Below, piece after piece: positions 1 through 6,382 of a stretch of DNA of 14,211 nucleotides (within the stretch, counting starts at the first letter, position 1; the number at the start of each line of letters is the position of its first letter). Position numbers and translations under genes: made by a program. The stretch is from NCBI GenBank assembly GCA_030838025.1, contig JAUTXM010000048.1:1-14211 (forward strand). Reading direction: 5' to 3'. Origin of the DNA: Acidimicrobiaceae bacterium (GTDB lineage: Bacteria > Actinomycetota > Acidimicrobiia > Acidimicrobiales > Palsa-688). The notes under the pieces were generated by a model that had not been told where the DNA came from, did not search any database, and was given only the letters and a program-made list of their open reading frames with translations.

Positions 1-264
1 TTCTACGCCAGCGAGGCGGGGCGGCGGCTCGAGAGCAGCACCCGGGCACAGAAGATGACCCGGCTGGCCCTCCGCAAGTTCTGGAAGCCGGTCGGGGCGG
101 GCGTGATGCCTGAGCCCGAGCTGGCCCATCTGACCCGTTACCTGTTCGCCGACGAGGACGGCCGGAAGGTCGCGGCGCGGGTGGACCGGCACATCGACCG
201 GTTGCCCGGCCTGAGCGGGTTGCACCTGCTCGAGGGTTCCGTGGATCTCTACGCCGCGGCGTAG
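1..264 (+). CDS. C-terminal fragment of an unrecognised protein
   Basis: The frame is open from the first base and ends at TAG 262-264, so at least 87 residues of a longer protein are present and the start lies outside the window. The segment is soluble-looking, rich in Arg, Leu and charged residues, with no membrane segment. A phrase near residues 35-40 (WKPVGAGV) and a later DRHIDRLPGL stretch look like ordinary conserved protein rather than noise. I do not recognise the family. A helical ferritin-like or diiron oxygenase C-terminus crossed my mind, but no metal ligands can be confirmed. The next gene begins 47 bp downstream on the same strand. Confidence 0.7.
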   Translation, partial: FYASEAGRRLESSTRAQKMTRLALRKFWKPVGAGVMPEPELAHLTRYLFADEDGRKVAARVDRHIDRLPGLSGLHLLEGSVDLYAAA

Positions 265-311
265 GTTTCTCGCTGGGTGCCGGACGGCGTGCCAGCGGGC
301 ATGCTGGGGAT

Positions 312-1760
312 GTGAGCGATCCGCGGGGGCCCGGGGGAGAGGGTTCCGACGGAGATCCTTGGCCAGTTGAATGGGATACCCCACCGCCTCCTGCACTGCC
401 GCCGAGTTTTGTGCCGCCATCCGGCTATGGCGCACAGCCGAGTGGCTACGGCGCACCACCGCCCGGGTATGACCGGCCACCACCCGGGTATGGCGCGCCG
501 CCGCCCGGCTATGGCGCACCGCCACCGGGGTATGGCGCACCGCCACCAGGGTATGGTCCGCCGCCGCCCGGCTATGGCGCACCGCCACAGGGGTATGGAC
601 TGCCACCGGGGTACGGCCCGCCACCCGGGGGTCCACCGCCTCCGGGCTATGGGGCGCTGGAGCCCGGCTATGGCGCGCCGCCGCCGGGGTACGGCCCGCC
701 GCCTCCGGTGTATGGACCGCCGCCCGGCTATGGCGCACCGCCTCCGGGGTACGGCCCGCTGCCGCCCGGGTATGGCGCGACCCAGCCGGGCTATGGCGCA
801 CCGCCGCCTCCTCCGGGGTATCCGGGCGATGGAACCGCGCCCGGATGGTGGGGTGGCGCGGCGCCTGGCGGCTGGTCGGTCACGGGGCCGTCGGTCCCCG
901 TCTGGGCGCTCCCGCCGCCACGACTGAAGGGCGGCAACGAGAAAACCGGCCCACTGCCACTGCACCCCATGGCGACCAGCGACATCCTCGACGGTGCGAT
1001 CAAACTGCTGCGGGCGAACGCCCGCACCATGGTGCTCATCGTCGCCACGTTCTTTGTGCCGTTCGAGATCGTCCTGGCCTTCTTCGAGCGGAATATCAAC
1101 GGCGGAAACGGCTTCCTGCAGACCCTTCGCGACCCATCCGCGGCGTCCTCGCAGAACAGTTCCTCGAGCACCTTCGCGATCGCCGGCCTCTCCTATATTG
1201 CCTTCTGGGTGGTGGTGCCGTTGGTCTGCGCCGGTGCCAGCCGAGTCGTGATGGCCTCCTACCTGGGCGGCGAACTGAAACCCCGAGACGCCATCGTCGC
1301 CGCCATCAAACATGCTCCGGCGCTGCTGGTAGCGACCCTCATCGTCCATCTGGCCGAGTTGGTGAGCTTGCTGGCGGTGATCGTGGGCGCCGCCTTCGTC
1401 ATGCCGCTGTTCATCATGACGGCGCCCGCCATTTCGCTGGAGGACCTGGGGCCCTTTGCCGGGATCCGGCGCTCGGTGAGCCTGGCCCGGAGGCGGTACT
1501 GGCCCACCGTCGGCATCGCGTTGCTCTCGGGCCTGCTCGCCTACTTTCTCAACCAGATCCTCGGTTTCCTGCCGGCCCTCGTCACCTTGTTCATAGGACT
1601 TCGCTGGGGCTGGCTCATCGTCGCCGCCAGTGGCATCTTGGAGGCGTTCGTAACGGTGTCGCTGATAACGATCGTGGCGACACTGGTGTACATCGACGCC
1701 CGAATTCGCCAGGAGGGGTTCGACCTGCAGGTGATGGCGTCTCGGTTGGACGCCGGTTAG
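312..1760 (+). CDS. Multi-pass membrane protein with Pro/Gly/Tyr-rich N-terminal repeats
   Basis: The 482-aa protein starts at GTG 312; a GGGGA purine run just upstream is a close, weak ribosome site. Residues 38-172 are a cytoplasmic-looking low-complexity tract of GYGAPPP-type repeats. From about residue 218 (HPMATSDILDGAIKLLRAN) a hydrophobic domain follows with roughly five or six membrane segments, beginning with VLIVATFFVPFEIVLAFF. It closes with VYIDARIRQEGFDLQVMA. This C-terminal signature resembles actinobacterial membrane proteins related to the glycerophosphodiester phosphodiesterase membrane domain, which carry no catalytic domain. No enzyme motif is seen here. The function is unknown; a scaffolding or envelope role is inference. 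The membrane domain is well supported, the family link moderately. Confidence 0.85.
   Translation: MSDPRGPGGEGSDGDPWPVEWDTPPPPALPPSFVPPSGYGAQPSGYGAPPPGYDRPPPGYGAPPPGYGAPPPGYGAPPPGYGPPPPGYGAPPQGYGLPPGYGPPPGGPPPPGYGALEPGYGAPPPGYGPPPPVYGPPPGYGAPPPGYGPLPPGYGATQPGYGAPPPPPGYPGDGTAPGWWGGAAPGGWSVTGPSVPVWALPPPRLKGGNEKTGPLPLHPMATSDILDGAIKLLRANARTMVLIVATFFVPFEIVLAFFERNINGGNGFLQTLRDPSAASSQNSSSSTFAIAGLSYIAFWVVVPLVCAGASRVVMASYLGGELKPRDAIVAAIKHAPALLVATLIVHLAELVSLLAVIVGAAFVMPLFIMTAPAISLEDLGPFAGIRRSVSLARRRYWPTVGIALLSGLLAYFLNQILGFLPALVTLFIGLRWGWLIVAASGILEAFVTVSLITIVATLVYIDARIRQEGFDLQVMASRLDAG
423..827 (+). repeat. In-frame GYGAPPP coding repeats
   Basis: About 17 degenerate copies of a roughly 21-bp unit encode GYGAPPP, GYGPPPP and variants (GYDRPPP, VYGPPP, GYGALEP, GYGATQP). 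The copies differ mostly at third positions and by insertion or loss of whole codons, so the reading frame is kept and selection on the peptide is likely. Similar Pro/Gly/Tyr-rich tails occur on many actinobacterial membrane proteins. Confidence 0.9.
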
Positions 1761-1776
1761 GGCCTGCGCACCGATG

Positions 1777-1834
1777 GTTCGCCCGTTCGCGATGGGCGGC
1801 CCGGCCCGGCGTGGCCGCTCGCGAGATGGCGAAC
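1777..1834. terminator. Imperfect hairpin after the membrane-protein gene
   Basis: GTTCGCC (1777-1783) pairs perfectly with GGCGAAC (1828-1834). Inside it, TCGCGA (1787-1792) pairs with TCGCGA (1819-1824), and GCGG pairs with CCGC around a CG-rich loop. The structure begins 17 bp after the stop codon at 1758-1760. There is no U tract, so it is a candidate intrinsic-like or Rho-assisted terminator rather than a classical one. Confidence 0.4.
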
Positions 1835-2053
1835 TTGGCGTGGGAACGGTCCCGACTCCGAGCGGATCGTGTTGGGCGATTACCACGCCCGCCACCGGGT
1901 GCGTCCGATGCCCGACCGGCCGCGTCTGGCGATCCCGTGCCCCTGCGTTGCCACCGCCCCCGTGCTCATCGGGCAGCGAACACCGTGCCCTCCCAGGCGC
2001 GCCCCGCGCTGTCATCGGCCGGTCACGGCGGTCCCGACGGGCCCACCCGCCGT

Positions 2054-2138
2054 ATCGATTGGCAGTTCTGCCGACTCTGGCAGTTCTCCCCGACCTGAGA
2101 CGGCAAAACTGACAAAGTCCGCCAAACTGCCAATCGAT
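2054..2138. repeat. 85-bp imperfect inverted repeat
   Basis: The outer 14 bp are perfectly inverted: ATCGATTGGCAGTT (2054-2067) against AACTGCCAATCGAT (2125-2138). Complementarity continues inward with mismatches to about 2089 and 2103, giving arms near 36 nt and a loop of about 13 nt. Each arm also carries an internal direct repeat of (G)GCAGTT-like sequence. It is A/T-richer than its surroundings and has no U tract. It could be a bidirectional terminator, a REP/MITE-like repeat, or a recombination site; the sequence alone does not decide. Confidence 0.75.
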
Positions 2139-2186
2139 CGAGACATACGTCGCCCCAATGCGGCCGAACACCCTTGTGGGGGACGG

Positions 2187-2972
2187 TTAGCCGGGCAGCG
2201 ACGTCGACGTCACCGCCGGGGTCGGCTTAGCCGGCAGCCGGAACGCGCCCGAGGGGACGGATTCCCGATAGCTGGTCGCTTGAACCGGATTCCCGCTGTC
2301 CTCGACCCGAAGGATGACGCCACTCGGCGCAATGCAGATCAGGGCGTGCTCCCCGACAGTTGCGTCGGTGGCCGCGGTGGCCGCGGTGGCCGTGCTGGTC
2401 CGGCGGGTGGCCGCCAGGCAGCTGGCGTCGAGGCGGAGTAGAGGCCGGTGGTTCACCGTGAAGTCGTACGTCTGGCTGAGCTGCACCAACGAGGCGATCG
2501 TCTGGGTGATGGCGTCGGGTGTGAATGGTCCACCAGGAGCTGATTCCACGCCGCTCAGGCAGCTCCAGCGGTCAGCGTTCAGATGGCACACGACCGTGTC
2601 ACTGTTGTGGATGATCACCCGATCGGTGCTACCCGGCCCCGAAGCGCCGACGACATCGATTCGCCGATCGGGTGCTTGGGCGAACACCGTCGTGCTCTCG
2701 CCGTTCCCCTGGTCGTAGACGACGGTGTAGGTGGCGCTGCTGGCGCTGGCCGCCTTGGCGAGAAACTCCTGGGCATCGGGGCCAAGCCTCGCTTGCTGGG
2801 CGACGGCACGAGCCTGGGCAGCGCGAATGCGAGCGGCCGCCGCCGCTTCCTGTTGGGCGTTTGACGTGGCCCCGCAGCTCGCAGCCACCACAACGACCGC
2901 GGCCGCGAATGAAATCGCGGCCGCGGCTGACACCTTCTGCAACCTCGCCCGGATTCGGTCGCAAGAAACCAT
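2187..2972 (-). CDS. Predicted lipoprotein of unknown function
   Basis: The 261-aa protein starts at ATG 2972. Residues 1-33 form a lipoprotein signal: basic start (DRIRARLQK), a hydrophobic Ala/Val core, and a lipobox ending AASC with Cys33 as the likely lipidated residue. A charged Ala/Gln/Arg-rich linker follows (about 38-62). The body is beta-rich (ATYTVVYDQG, STTVFAQAPDRRIDVVG, HNSDTVVCHLNADRWSC), with Cys in pairs that could form disulfides. A late segment, HALICIAPSGVILRVED, precedes YRESVPSGAFRLPAKP. This order suggests a surface lipoprotein, perhaps of the broad LolA/LppX-like fold, but no family is assigned with confidence. It is divergent from mca across a repeat-filled spacer. Confidence 0.8.
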   Translation of the reverse strand: MVSCDRIRARLQKVSAAAAISFAAAVVVVAASCGATSNAQQEAAAAARIRAAQARAVAQQARLGPDAQEFLAKAASASSATYTVVYDQGNGESTTVFAQAPDRRIDVVGASGPGSTDRVIIHNSDTVVCHLNADRWSCLSGVESAPGGPFTPDAITQTIASLVQLSQTYDFTVNHRPLLRLDASCLAATRRTSTATAATAATDATVGEHALICIAPSGVILRVEDSGNPVQATSYRESVPSGAFRLPAKPTPAVTSTSLPG

Positions 2973-3075
2973 GCTCGTGCATCATGGACGCCGGGCTCCC
3001 CCGGGTCGAGGCAGGCCCGGCCGGCCCCCGGGTCGAACAGCCCCGAGCGGGTCACGGCTGGTCGGCCGGCCCGGT

Positions 3076-3171
3076 CGGGTCGCGGCAGGCCCGGGTCGCG
3101 GCCGGCCCGGGTCGCGGCCGGGTCGGGTCGCGGCCGGGTCGGGTCGCGGTCGGGTCGGGTCGCGGCAGGGT
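3076..3171. repeat. Six 16-bp GC-rich tandem repeats upstream of mca
   Basis: Six consecutive 16-nt units of the form CGGGTCGCGGCCGGGT start at 3076, 3092, 3108, 3124, 3140 and 3156. They vary only at a few positions in the second half of the unit (CAGGCC, CCGGCC, CCGGGT, TCGGGT, CAGGGT). Degenerate related sequence extends back to about 3000. The array ends about 20 bp before the putative mca -10 element, in the divergent spacer between the lipoprotein gene and mca. Confidence 0.9.
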
Positions 3172-3192
3172 CGGTACCGGCGAAGCCTGGCT

Positions 3193-3198
3193 TATCGT
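3193..3198 (+). promoter_or_regulatory. Putative -10 element of mca (TATCGT)
   Basis: TATCGT fits the actinobacterial TANNNT -10 consensus. Exactly 7 nt separate it from ATG 3206, so transcription would begin at or next to the start codon and give a leaderless mRNA. No convincing -35 is seen and there is no Shine-Dalgarno sequence, which agrees with this reading. Confidence 0.55.
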
Positions 3199-3205
3199 GT
3201 TGCCC

Positions 3206-4153
3206 ATGTCGGTACGCCCCTGCATCCTGACCGTGCACGCCCATCCCGACGACGAGGCTTCGAAGGGCGCGGCGACCATCGCGCGGTATCGCACCCAGGG
3301 CGTCCACAGCGTGCTGGTTTGCTGCACCGGCGGCGAGGCCGGCGACATCCTGAATCCGGCCATGGACCGCCCCGACGTTCGCGACCGGCTCCACCAGGTG
3401 CGGATGGAGGAGCTGGCCCGGGCGACGTCGATCATCGGGTACAGCGAGGTCGTAATGCTCGGCTACCGGGATTCGGGGATGCCTGACACGCCCGAAAATG
3501 CCGACCCGCGTTCGTTCGCCCAGGCACCGTTCGACGAAGCCGTGGAGCGCCTCGTGGCGGTGATTCGGCGGGTCCGGCCCCAAGTGGTCGTCACCTATCC
3601 GAGCAACCAGGAGGGGTACCCGCACCCCGACCATCTGCAGGTCCACGCCATCACCTTGCCGGCGTTCGACGCCGCCGGTGACCCCGACGCGTACCCCGAT
3701 GCCGGTCCACCCTGGCAGCCCCTGAAGCTGTACTACACCACCTGGTCACGCAAGAGAATCCTGGCGATGCACGAGAAGTACCTCGAGCTCGGGCTGGAGT
3801 CGCCCTTCGACGAGAAGTGGTTCGAGCGTGGGGTGAACACCGAGCCGGCAACGACGGTGATCGACGTCACCGGCTTTGCCGGGGTTCGCGACCTGGCTCT
3901 GCTGGCCCACGAAACCCAGATCGACCCCACCTCGAAGTTCTGGTTCGGCCTCCCCCCCGAAGTGGCGCAGACGATCTACCCGTACGACGAATACGTGTTG
4001 GCCCGCAGCCTGGTGCCCACGGAAACACCCGAGGATGATTTGTTCGCGGGTGTCTCCGGCCTTACCCCCCCGACCCCCCCGACCCCGGTCGGGACCGGCG
4101 CGATCGTCGCCAGCGCCGAGACCGCCGGGACGGCAGCCATCGGGAAGGGTTGA
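3206..4153 (+). CDS. mca: Mycothiol S-conjugate amidase
   Basis: The protein has 315 residues. Mca cleaves the amide bond of mycothiol S-conjugates, releasing a mercapturic acid for export and GlcN-Ins for mycothiol recycling, in the cytoplasm. It belongs to the LmbE/PIG-L zinc deacetylase family. The N-terminal metal motif AHPDDE is at residues 12-17 and the second motif HPDH at 140-143. TGGEAGDILNPAMD (41-54) and LGYRDSGMP (85-93) match Mca closely, and the C-terminal VPTETPEDDLFAG is typical of Mca. The paralogue MshB is less likely because of the ILNPAMD and C-terminal signatures. ATG 3206 is chosen because it starts directly before the conserved beta strand and has a -10 element 7 nt upstream; a longer frame runs through the repeats and is not credible. 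The tail is a TPPTPPTP linker plus an Ala-rich end. Confidence 0.9.
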   Translation: MSVRPCILTVHAHPDDEASKGAATIARYRTQGVHSVLVCCTGGEAGDILNPAMDRPDVRDRLHQVRMEELARATSIIGYSEVVMLGYRDSGMPDTPENADPRSFAQAPFDEAVERLVAVIRRVRPQVVVTYPSNQEGYPHPDHLQVHAITLPAFDAAGDPDAYPDAGPPWQPLKLYYTTWSRKRILAMHEKYLELGLESPFDEKWFERGVNTEPATTVIDVTGFAGVRDLALLAHETQIDPTSKFWFGLPPEVAQTIYPYDEYVLARSLVPTETPEDDLFAGVSGLTPPTPPTPVGTGAIVASAETAGTAAIGKG

Positions 4154-4175
4154 CACGACCCTCTGCGGGTAGAGT
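4150..4175 (+). promoter_or_regulatory. Possible promoter for the SCP2-like gene
   Basis: A perfect TTGACA (4150-4155) overlaps the mca stop codon, and TAGAGT (4170-4175) fits a TANNNT -10 element. The spacer is 14 nt, shorter than the usual 16-18, so strength is doubtful. It would give a leader of about 45 nt with a good ribosome site. Confidence 0.4.
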
Positions 4176-4226
4176 GCCCGACGAACGACGAACAGAGATC
4201 CCGACGTCACCAGGGGGAATCCAGCT

Positions 4227-4619
4227 ATGTCGAAATGGCTCTCGAAGGAGTGGCTGGACCAGACCCGGGCGATGGCCGACAGCCAGCCTGAGCGTCCGGG
4301 GGCGTCCGCCAGGATCCAGTACATCGTCTCGGGCGGCGCCGACGGCGAGGTTCGCTACTACTGGGTACTGGAGAACGGGAAGCTGCTCGAGAGCGAGTTG
4401 GGCAACGTGACCGAGCCCGACATCACCATGACCACGAGCTACGAGGACGCCAAGAAGATCCAGCAGGGCGAGCTCGATCCCAATGCCGCGTTCATGCAGG
4501 GCCGCATCAAGATCGGCAACAACACCAACATGGCCAAGCTCATGTCGCTGATGCCCTTGACCAACGCCCCGGAGTACAAGGAGCTCCAGAAGGAGATTCG
4601 GGAGATCACCGAGTATTGA
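4227..4619 (+). CDS. SCP2 sterol-binding domain-like protein
   Basis: This 130-aa cytoplasmic protein starts at ATG 4227 after a strong ribosome site, AGGGGGA at 4212-4218. The N-terminal helix (WLSKEWLDQTRAMA) is followed by beta strands (ARIQYIVSGG, GEVRYYWVLENGKLLESELG), then DITMTTSYEDAKKIQQGELDPNAAFMQGRIKIGNNTNMAKLMSLM. The phrase 'ELDPNAAFMQGRIKI.G' with the following Met/Leu-rich helix is the hallmark of the SCP2 fold, whose members bind lipids or acyl chains in a hydrophobic cavity. Stand-alone bacterial members have no settled function. It follows mca by 73 bp and precedes the sigma factor by 74 bp on the same strand, so co-transcription is possible but the putative internal promoter leaves it open. 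Confidence 0.85.
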   Translation: MSKWLSKEWLDQTRAMADSQPERPGASARIQYIVSGGADGEVRYYWVLENGKLLESELGNVTEPDITMTTSYEDAKKIQQGELDPNAAFMQGRIKIGNNTNMAKLMSLMPLTNAPEYKELQKEIREITEY

Positions 4620-4693
4620 TCCCGAAGGGCGGCCGGAATAACCGAGAGCCCGGGCCATCCGCCCGAGGGGGTCGCTCCGAACAACAAGCAACC

Positions 4694-5275
4694 ATGGCCG
4701 CCTCCCTGATCGACGCCAGTGACGGCGCCCTGGTCGTCGCGATTGGCCGGTGGCGCGAAGAGGCGCTGGCCGAGGCGTACCGCCGCCACGCAGGTGCCGT
4801 CTTCGGACTGGCTCGCCGGGTGGTCAGCGACAGCGCCCTGGCCGAGGAAGTGGTCCAAGAGGTCTTCCTCCGTCTGTGGAATCAGCCGGAGAAGTTCGAC
4901 CCCGATCGCGGGTCGCTGCGCTCGTTCCTTCTGGCCCAGACCCATGGTCGGGCCGTGGACCTGCTGCGCTCCGACACCTCCCGGCGCCGCCGTGAGGAAC
5001 GCGAGGCCCGCGAGACGGCGGAGTGGGGGTACGACATCGAACACGAGGTGTGGGACCTCGCCATGGCGGAGCACGTAAAAGACGCGCTGGCGGTCCTGTC
5101 GGAGGATGAACGGCGAGCCATCGAGCTCGCCTATTTCGGCGGTCATACCTACAGGGAGGTGGCTACCCTCTTGGGCACGCCGGAAGGTACCGTCAAAAGT
5201 CGCATTCGCACCGGCCTGCGCCGGCTGCGCGACGGCCTGGCCGAAGCTGGAATCGGAACATCATGGAACGACTGA
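4694..5275 (+). CDS. ECF RNA polymerase sigma factor, SigK-like
   Basis: The 193-aa protein directs RNA polymerase to a small promoter set when freed from its anti-sigma partner. Region 2 spans about residues 24-92 (YRRHAGAVFGLARRVV, LAEEVVQEVFLRLWNQP, FDPDRGSLRSFLLAQTHGRAVDLLR). A charged linker with RRRREEREARE follows. Region 4 spans about 130-182 with the helix-turn-helix HTYREVATLLGTPEGTVKSRIRTGL. ATG 4694 is preferred because it begins just ahead of region 2; a TTG at 4616 would add 26 unlikely residues. No clear ribosome site precedes either. The last 13 bp overlap the anti-sigma gene, implying translational coupling. The partner carries an RskA domain, so the SigK/SigL-like ECF group is the likely placement. 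Confidence 0.92.
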   Translation: MAASLIDASDGALVVAIGRWREEALAEAYRRHAGAVFGLARRVVSDSALAEEVVQEVFLRLWNQPEKFDPDRGSLRSFLLAQTHGRAVDLLRSDTSRRRREEREARETAEWGYDIEHEVWDLAMAEHVKDALAVLSEDERRAIELAYFGGHTYREVATLLGTPEGTVKSRIRTGLRRLRDGLAEAGIGTSWND

Positions 5276-6198
5276 CCGCACACGCCGACCTACAGGAACT
5301 TCTCGGTGCCTATGCACTCGACGCCGTCGAGCCCGATGAGGCCTCGGCCATTGAACGCCACCTGCCGACGTGTCCCCGCTGCCGCAACGAGCTGGCCGAC
5401 CATCGTGAGGTTGCGGCGCTGCTCGGTTACGCCGGGGGCACCGCGCCAAGCGGCCTGTGGGACCGCATCATCGCCAGCCTCGAAGAGCCGCCGCCGGCGC
5501 TGCGGCTCACCCGATTGCCCATCCAAGACGCCAGCCGGCCCACCGCCGCGGCTCCACCAAGTGCACCGGTCCGTTCCATCGAGGCCGAATGGGACGCCAT
5601 AGCGGGCCGTGCGGGCCTCTCGGGTCCCCAAATACCGCCGTCGATCCACGCCCGCCCGCCTCAGTTCGATCCCGAGGCCGACAAGGTCGTGCCAATCGGC
5701 ATCGGCCGGCGCGGCGGCCGGGGGCGCCCCCGCCGGAAGGTCGAGATGCGCCTCATGGTCGCCCTCGCCAGTGCCGCCGCAGTCATCGTCGCGGCCCTCG
5801 GAATCCAGCTGGGCCGGCTGGACGTTCGCAAGCCGCAGCAGCCCAACAACCTGCAGGAACTCGCCTACCGCGTCGCCGACGCCGATCCTCACGCCCGGCA
5901 CCTGACGCTCAACTCGTCCGACGGCGTCCACACCATCCGGGCGGTCATCATCGCCGACGGCACGACCTACCTCGGTCCCGGCAACCTCGACAAGCTGCCG
6001 GCCGACGAGACCTACCAGATGTGGGGCGTCGTCGACGGGGCTCGGGTGTCGCTCGGCGTGATCGGCAACATCCCCACGTACCACGCCTTCACGACCCCGG
6101 CCGTAGCCAATGTCCTGGCCGTCACCGTGGAGCCCCGGGGTGGCGTTGTCACCAGCACCAAGACGCCGGTCGTCGCCGGGATCGTGCCCACCGCCTGA
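5263..6198 (+). CDS. RskA-type transmembrane anti-sigma factor
   Basis: The 311-aa protein should hold the neighbouring ECF sigma factor at the membrane until a signal triggers release, usually by regulated proteolysis. Residues 5-50 form the anti-sigma domain with a zinc-binding HxxxCxxC signature (H33, C37, C40). A Pro-rich cytoplasmic linker runs to about 158. One membrane helix follows at about 163-183 (LMVALASAAAVIVAALGIQLG). The extracytoplasmic part is an RskA C-terminal domain, recognisable from LPADETYQMWGVVDGARVSLG and VAVTVEPRGGV-like beta strands. ATG 5263 overlaps the sigma gene by 13 bp. The last 35 bp of the gene, stop codon included, are copied four more times downstream. The triggering signal cannot be read from the sequence. 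Confidence 0.92.
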   Translation: MERLTAHADLQELLGAYALDAVEPDEASAIERHLPTCPRCRNELADHREVAALLGYAGGTAPSGLWDRIIASLEEPPPALRLTRLPIQDASRPTAAAPPSAPVRSIEAEWDAIAGRAGLSGPQIPPSIHARPPQFDPEADKVVPIGIGRRGGRGRPRRKVEMRLMVALASAAAVIVAALGIQLGRLDVRKPQQPNNLQELAYRVADADPHARHLTLNSSDGVHTIRAVIIADGTTYLGPGNLDKLPADETYQMWGVVDGARVSLGVIGNIPTYHAFTTPAVANVLAVTVEPRGGVVTSTKTPVVAGIVPTA

Positions 6199-6337
6199 AC
6201 CGCGGCGTCGCCGACATCGTGCCCACCGCCTGAACCCCGCGCCACCGGCATGGTGCCGACTGCTTGAACCCCGACGTCGCCGGCATCGTGCCCACCGCCT
6301 GAACGGCGGCGTCGCCGGCATCGTGTCCACCGCCTGA
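6164..6337 (+). repeat. Tandem array copying the 3' end of the anti-sigma gene with its stop codon
   Basis: Five consecutive units end at TGA 6196-6198, 6231-6233, 6265-6267, 6300-6302 and 6335-6337, so the period is 35, 34, 35 and 35 bp. The shared core is GCATCGTGCCCACCGCCTGA-like, preceded by CGGCGTCGCCG. The first unit is the coding end of the anti-sigma gene; the other four are downstream of its stop. The third unit is the most diverged. Since the units are not all multiples of three, their TGAs fall in all three frames. Confidence 0.92.
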
Positions 6338-6342
6338 ACTGC

Positions 6343-6382
6343 GGCGCCGCCCCTTACACCCCGGCGTCGCCCCCTATACCCC
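6343..6382 (-). repeat. 20-bp direct duplication at the 3' end of the reverse ferritin-like gene
   Basis: Units 6343-6362 and 6363-6382 differ at 3 of 20 positions. The second contains the real TAG stop (6374-6376) of the reverse gene. The first, just past the gene end, has the matching TAA at 6354-6356, read on the minus strand. It abuts the 35-bp array of the forward gene. Confidence 0.75.

Larger units (their letters stand above)
1761..2186. other. Non-coding convergent spacer of 426 bp
   Basis: It lies between the 3' ends of a forward and a reverse gene. Open frames cross it on both strands, but their predicted peptides are Arg/Pro-rich and resemble nothing, as expected for GC-rich DNA with few stops. 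It holds two inverted-repeat structures, listed separately. Between them (about 1840-2050) I see nothing specific. Confidence 0.6.

Noticed and set aside
249..2171. 640-aa reverse open frame covering the repeat protein gene
   Set aside because: It is Arg/Gly/Asp-rich with tandem low-complexity peptides mirroring the forward repeat. The forward protein has membrane segments and sensible codon use, so this is an antisense shadow.
3076..3171. CRISPR array
   Set aside because: The units are contiguous with no spacers. The same is true of the arrays at 6164 and 14088, and no cas gene is present.
2615..3646. Long reverse frame across the 16-bp repeats and mca
   Set aside because: It reads Arg/Pro/Asp repeats and antisense mca sequence. 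mca is unambiguous in the forward strand.
4616..4693. TTG start for the ECF sigma factor adding 26 residues
   Set aside because: The extra residues are Gly/Arg/Asn-rich without likeness to sigma factors. ATG 4694 starts just before region 2.
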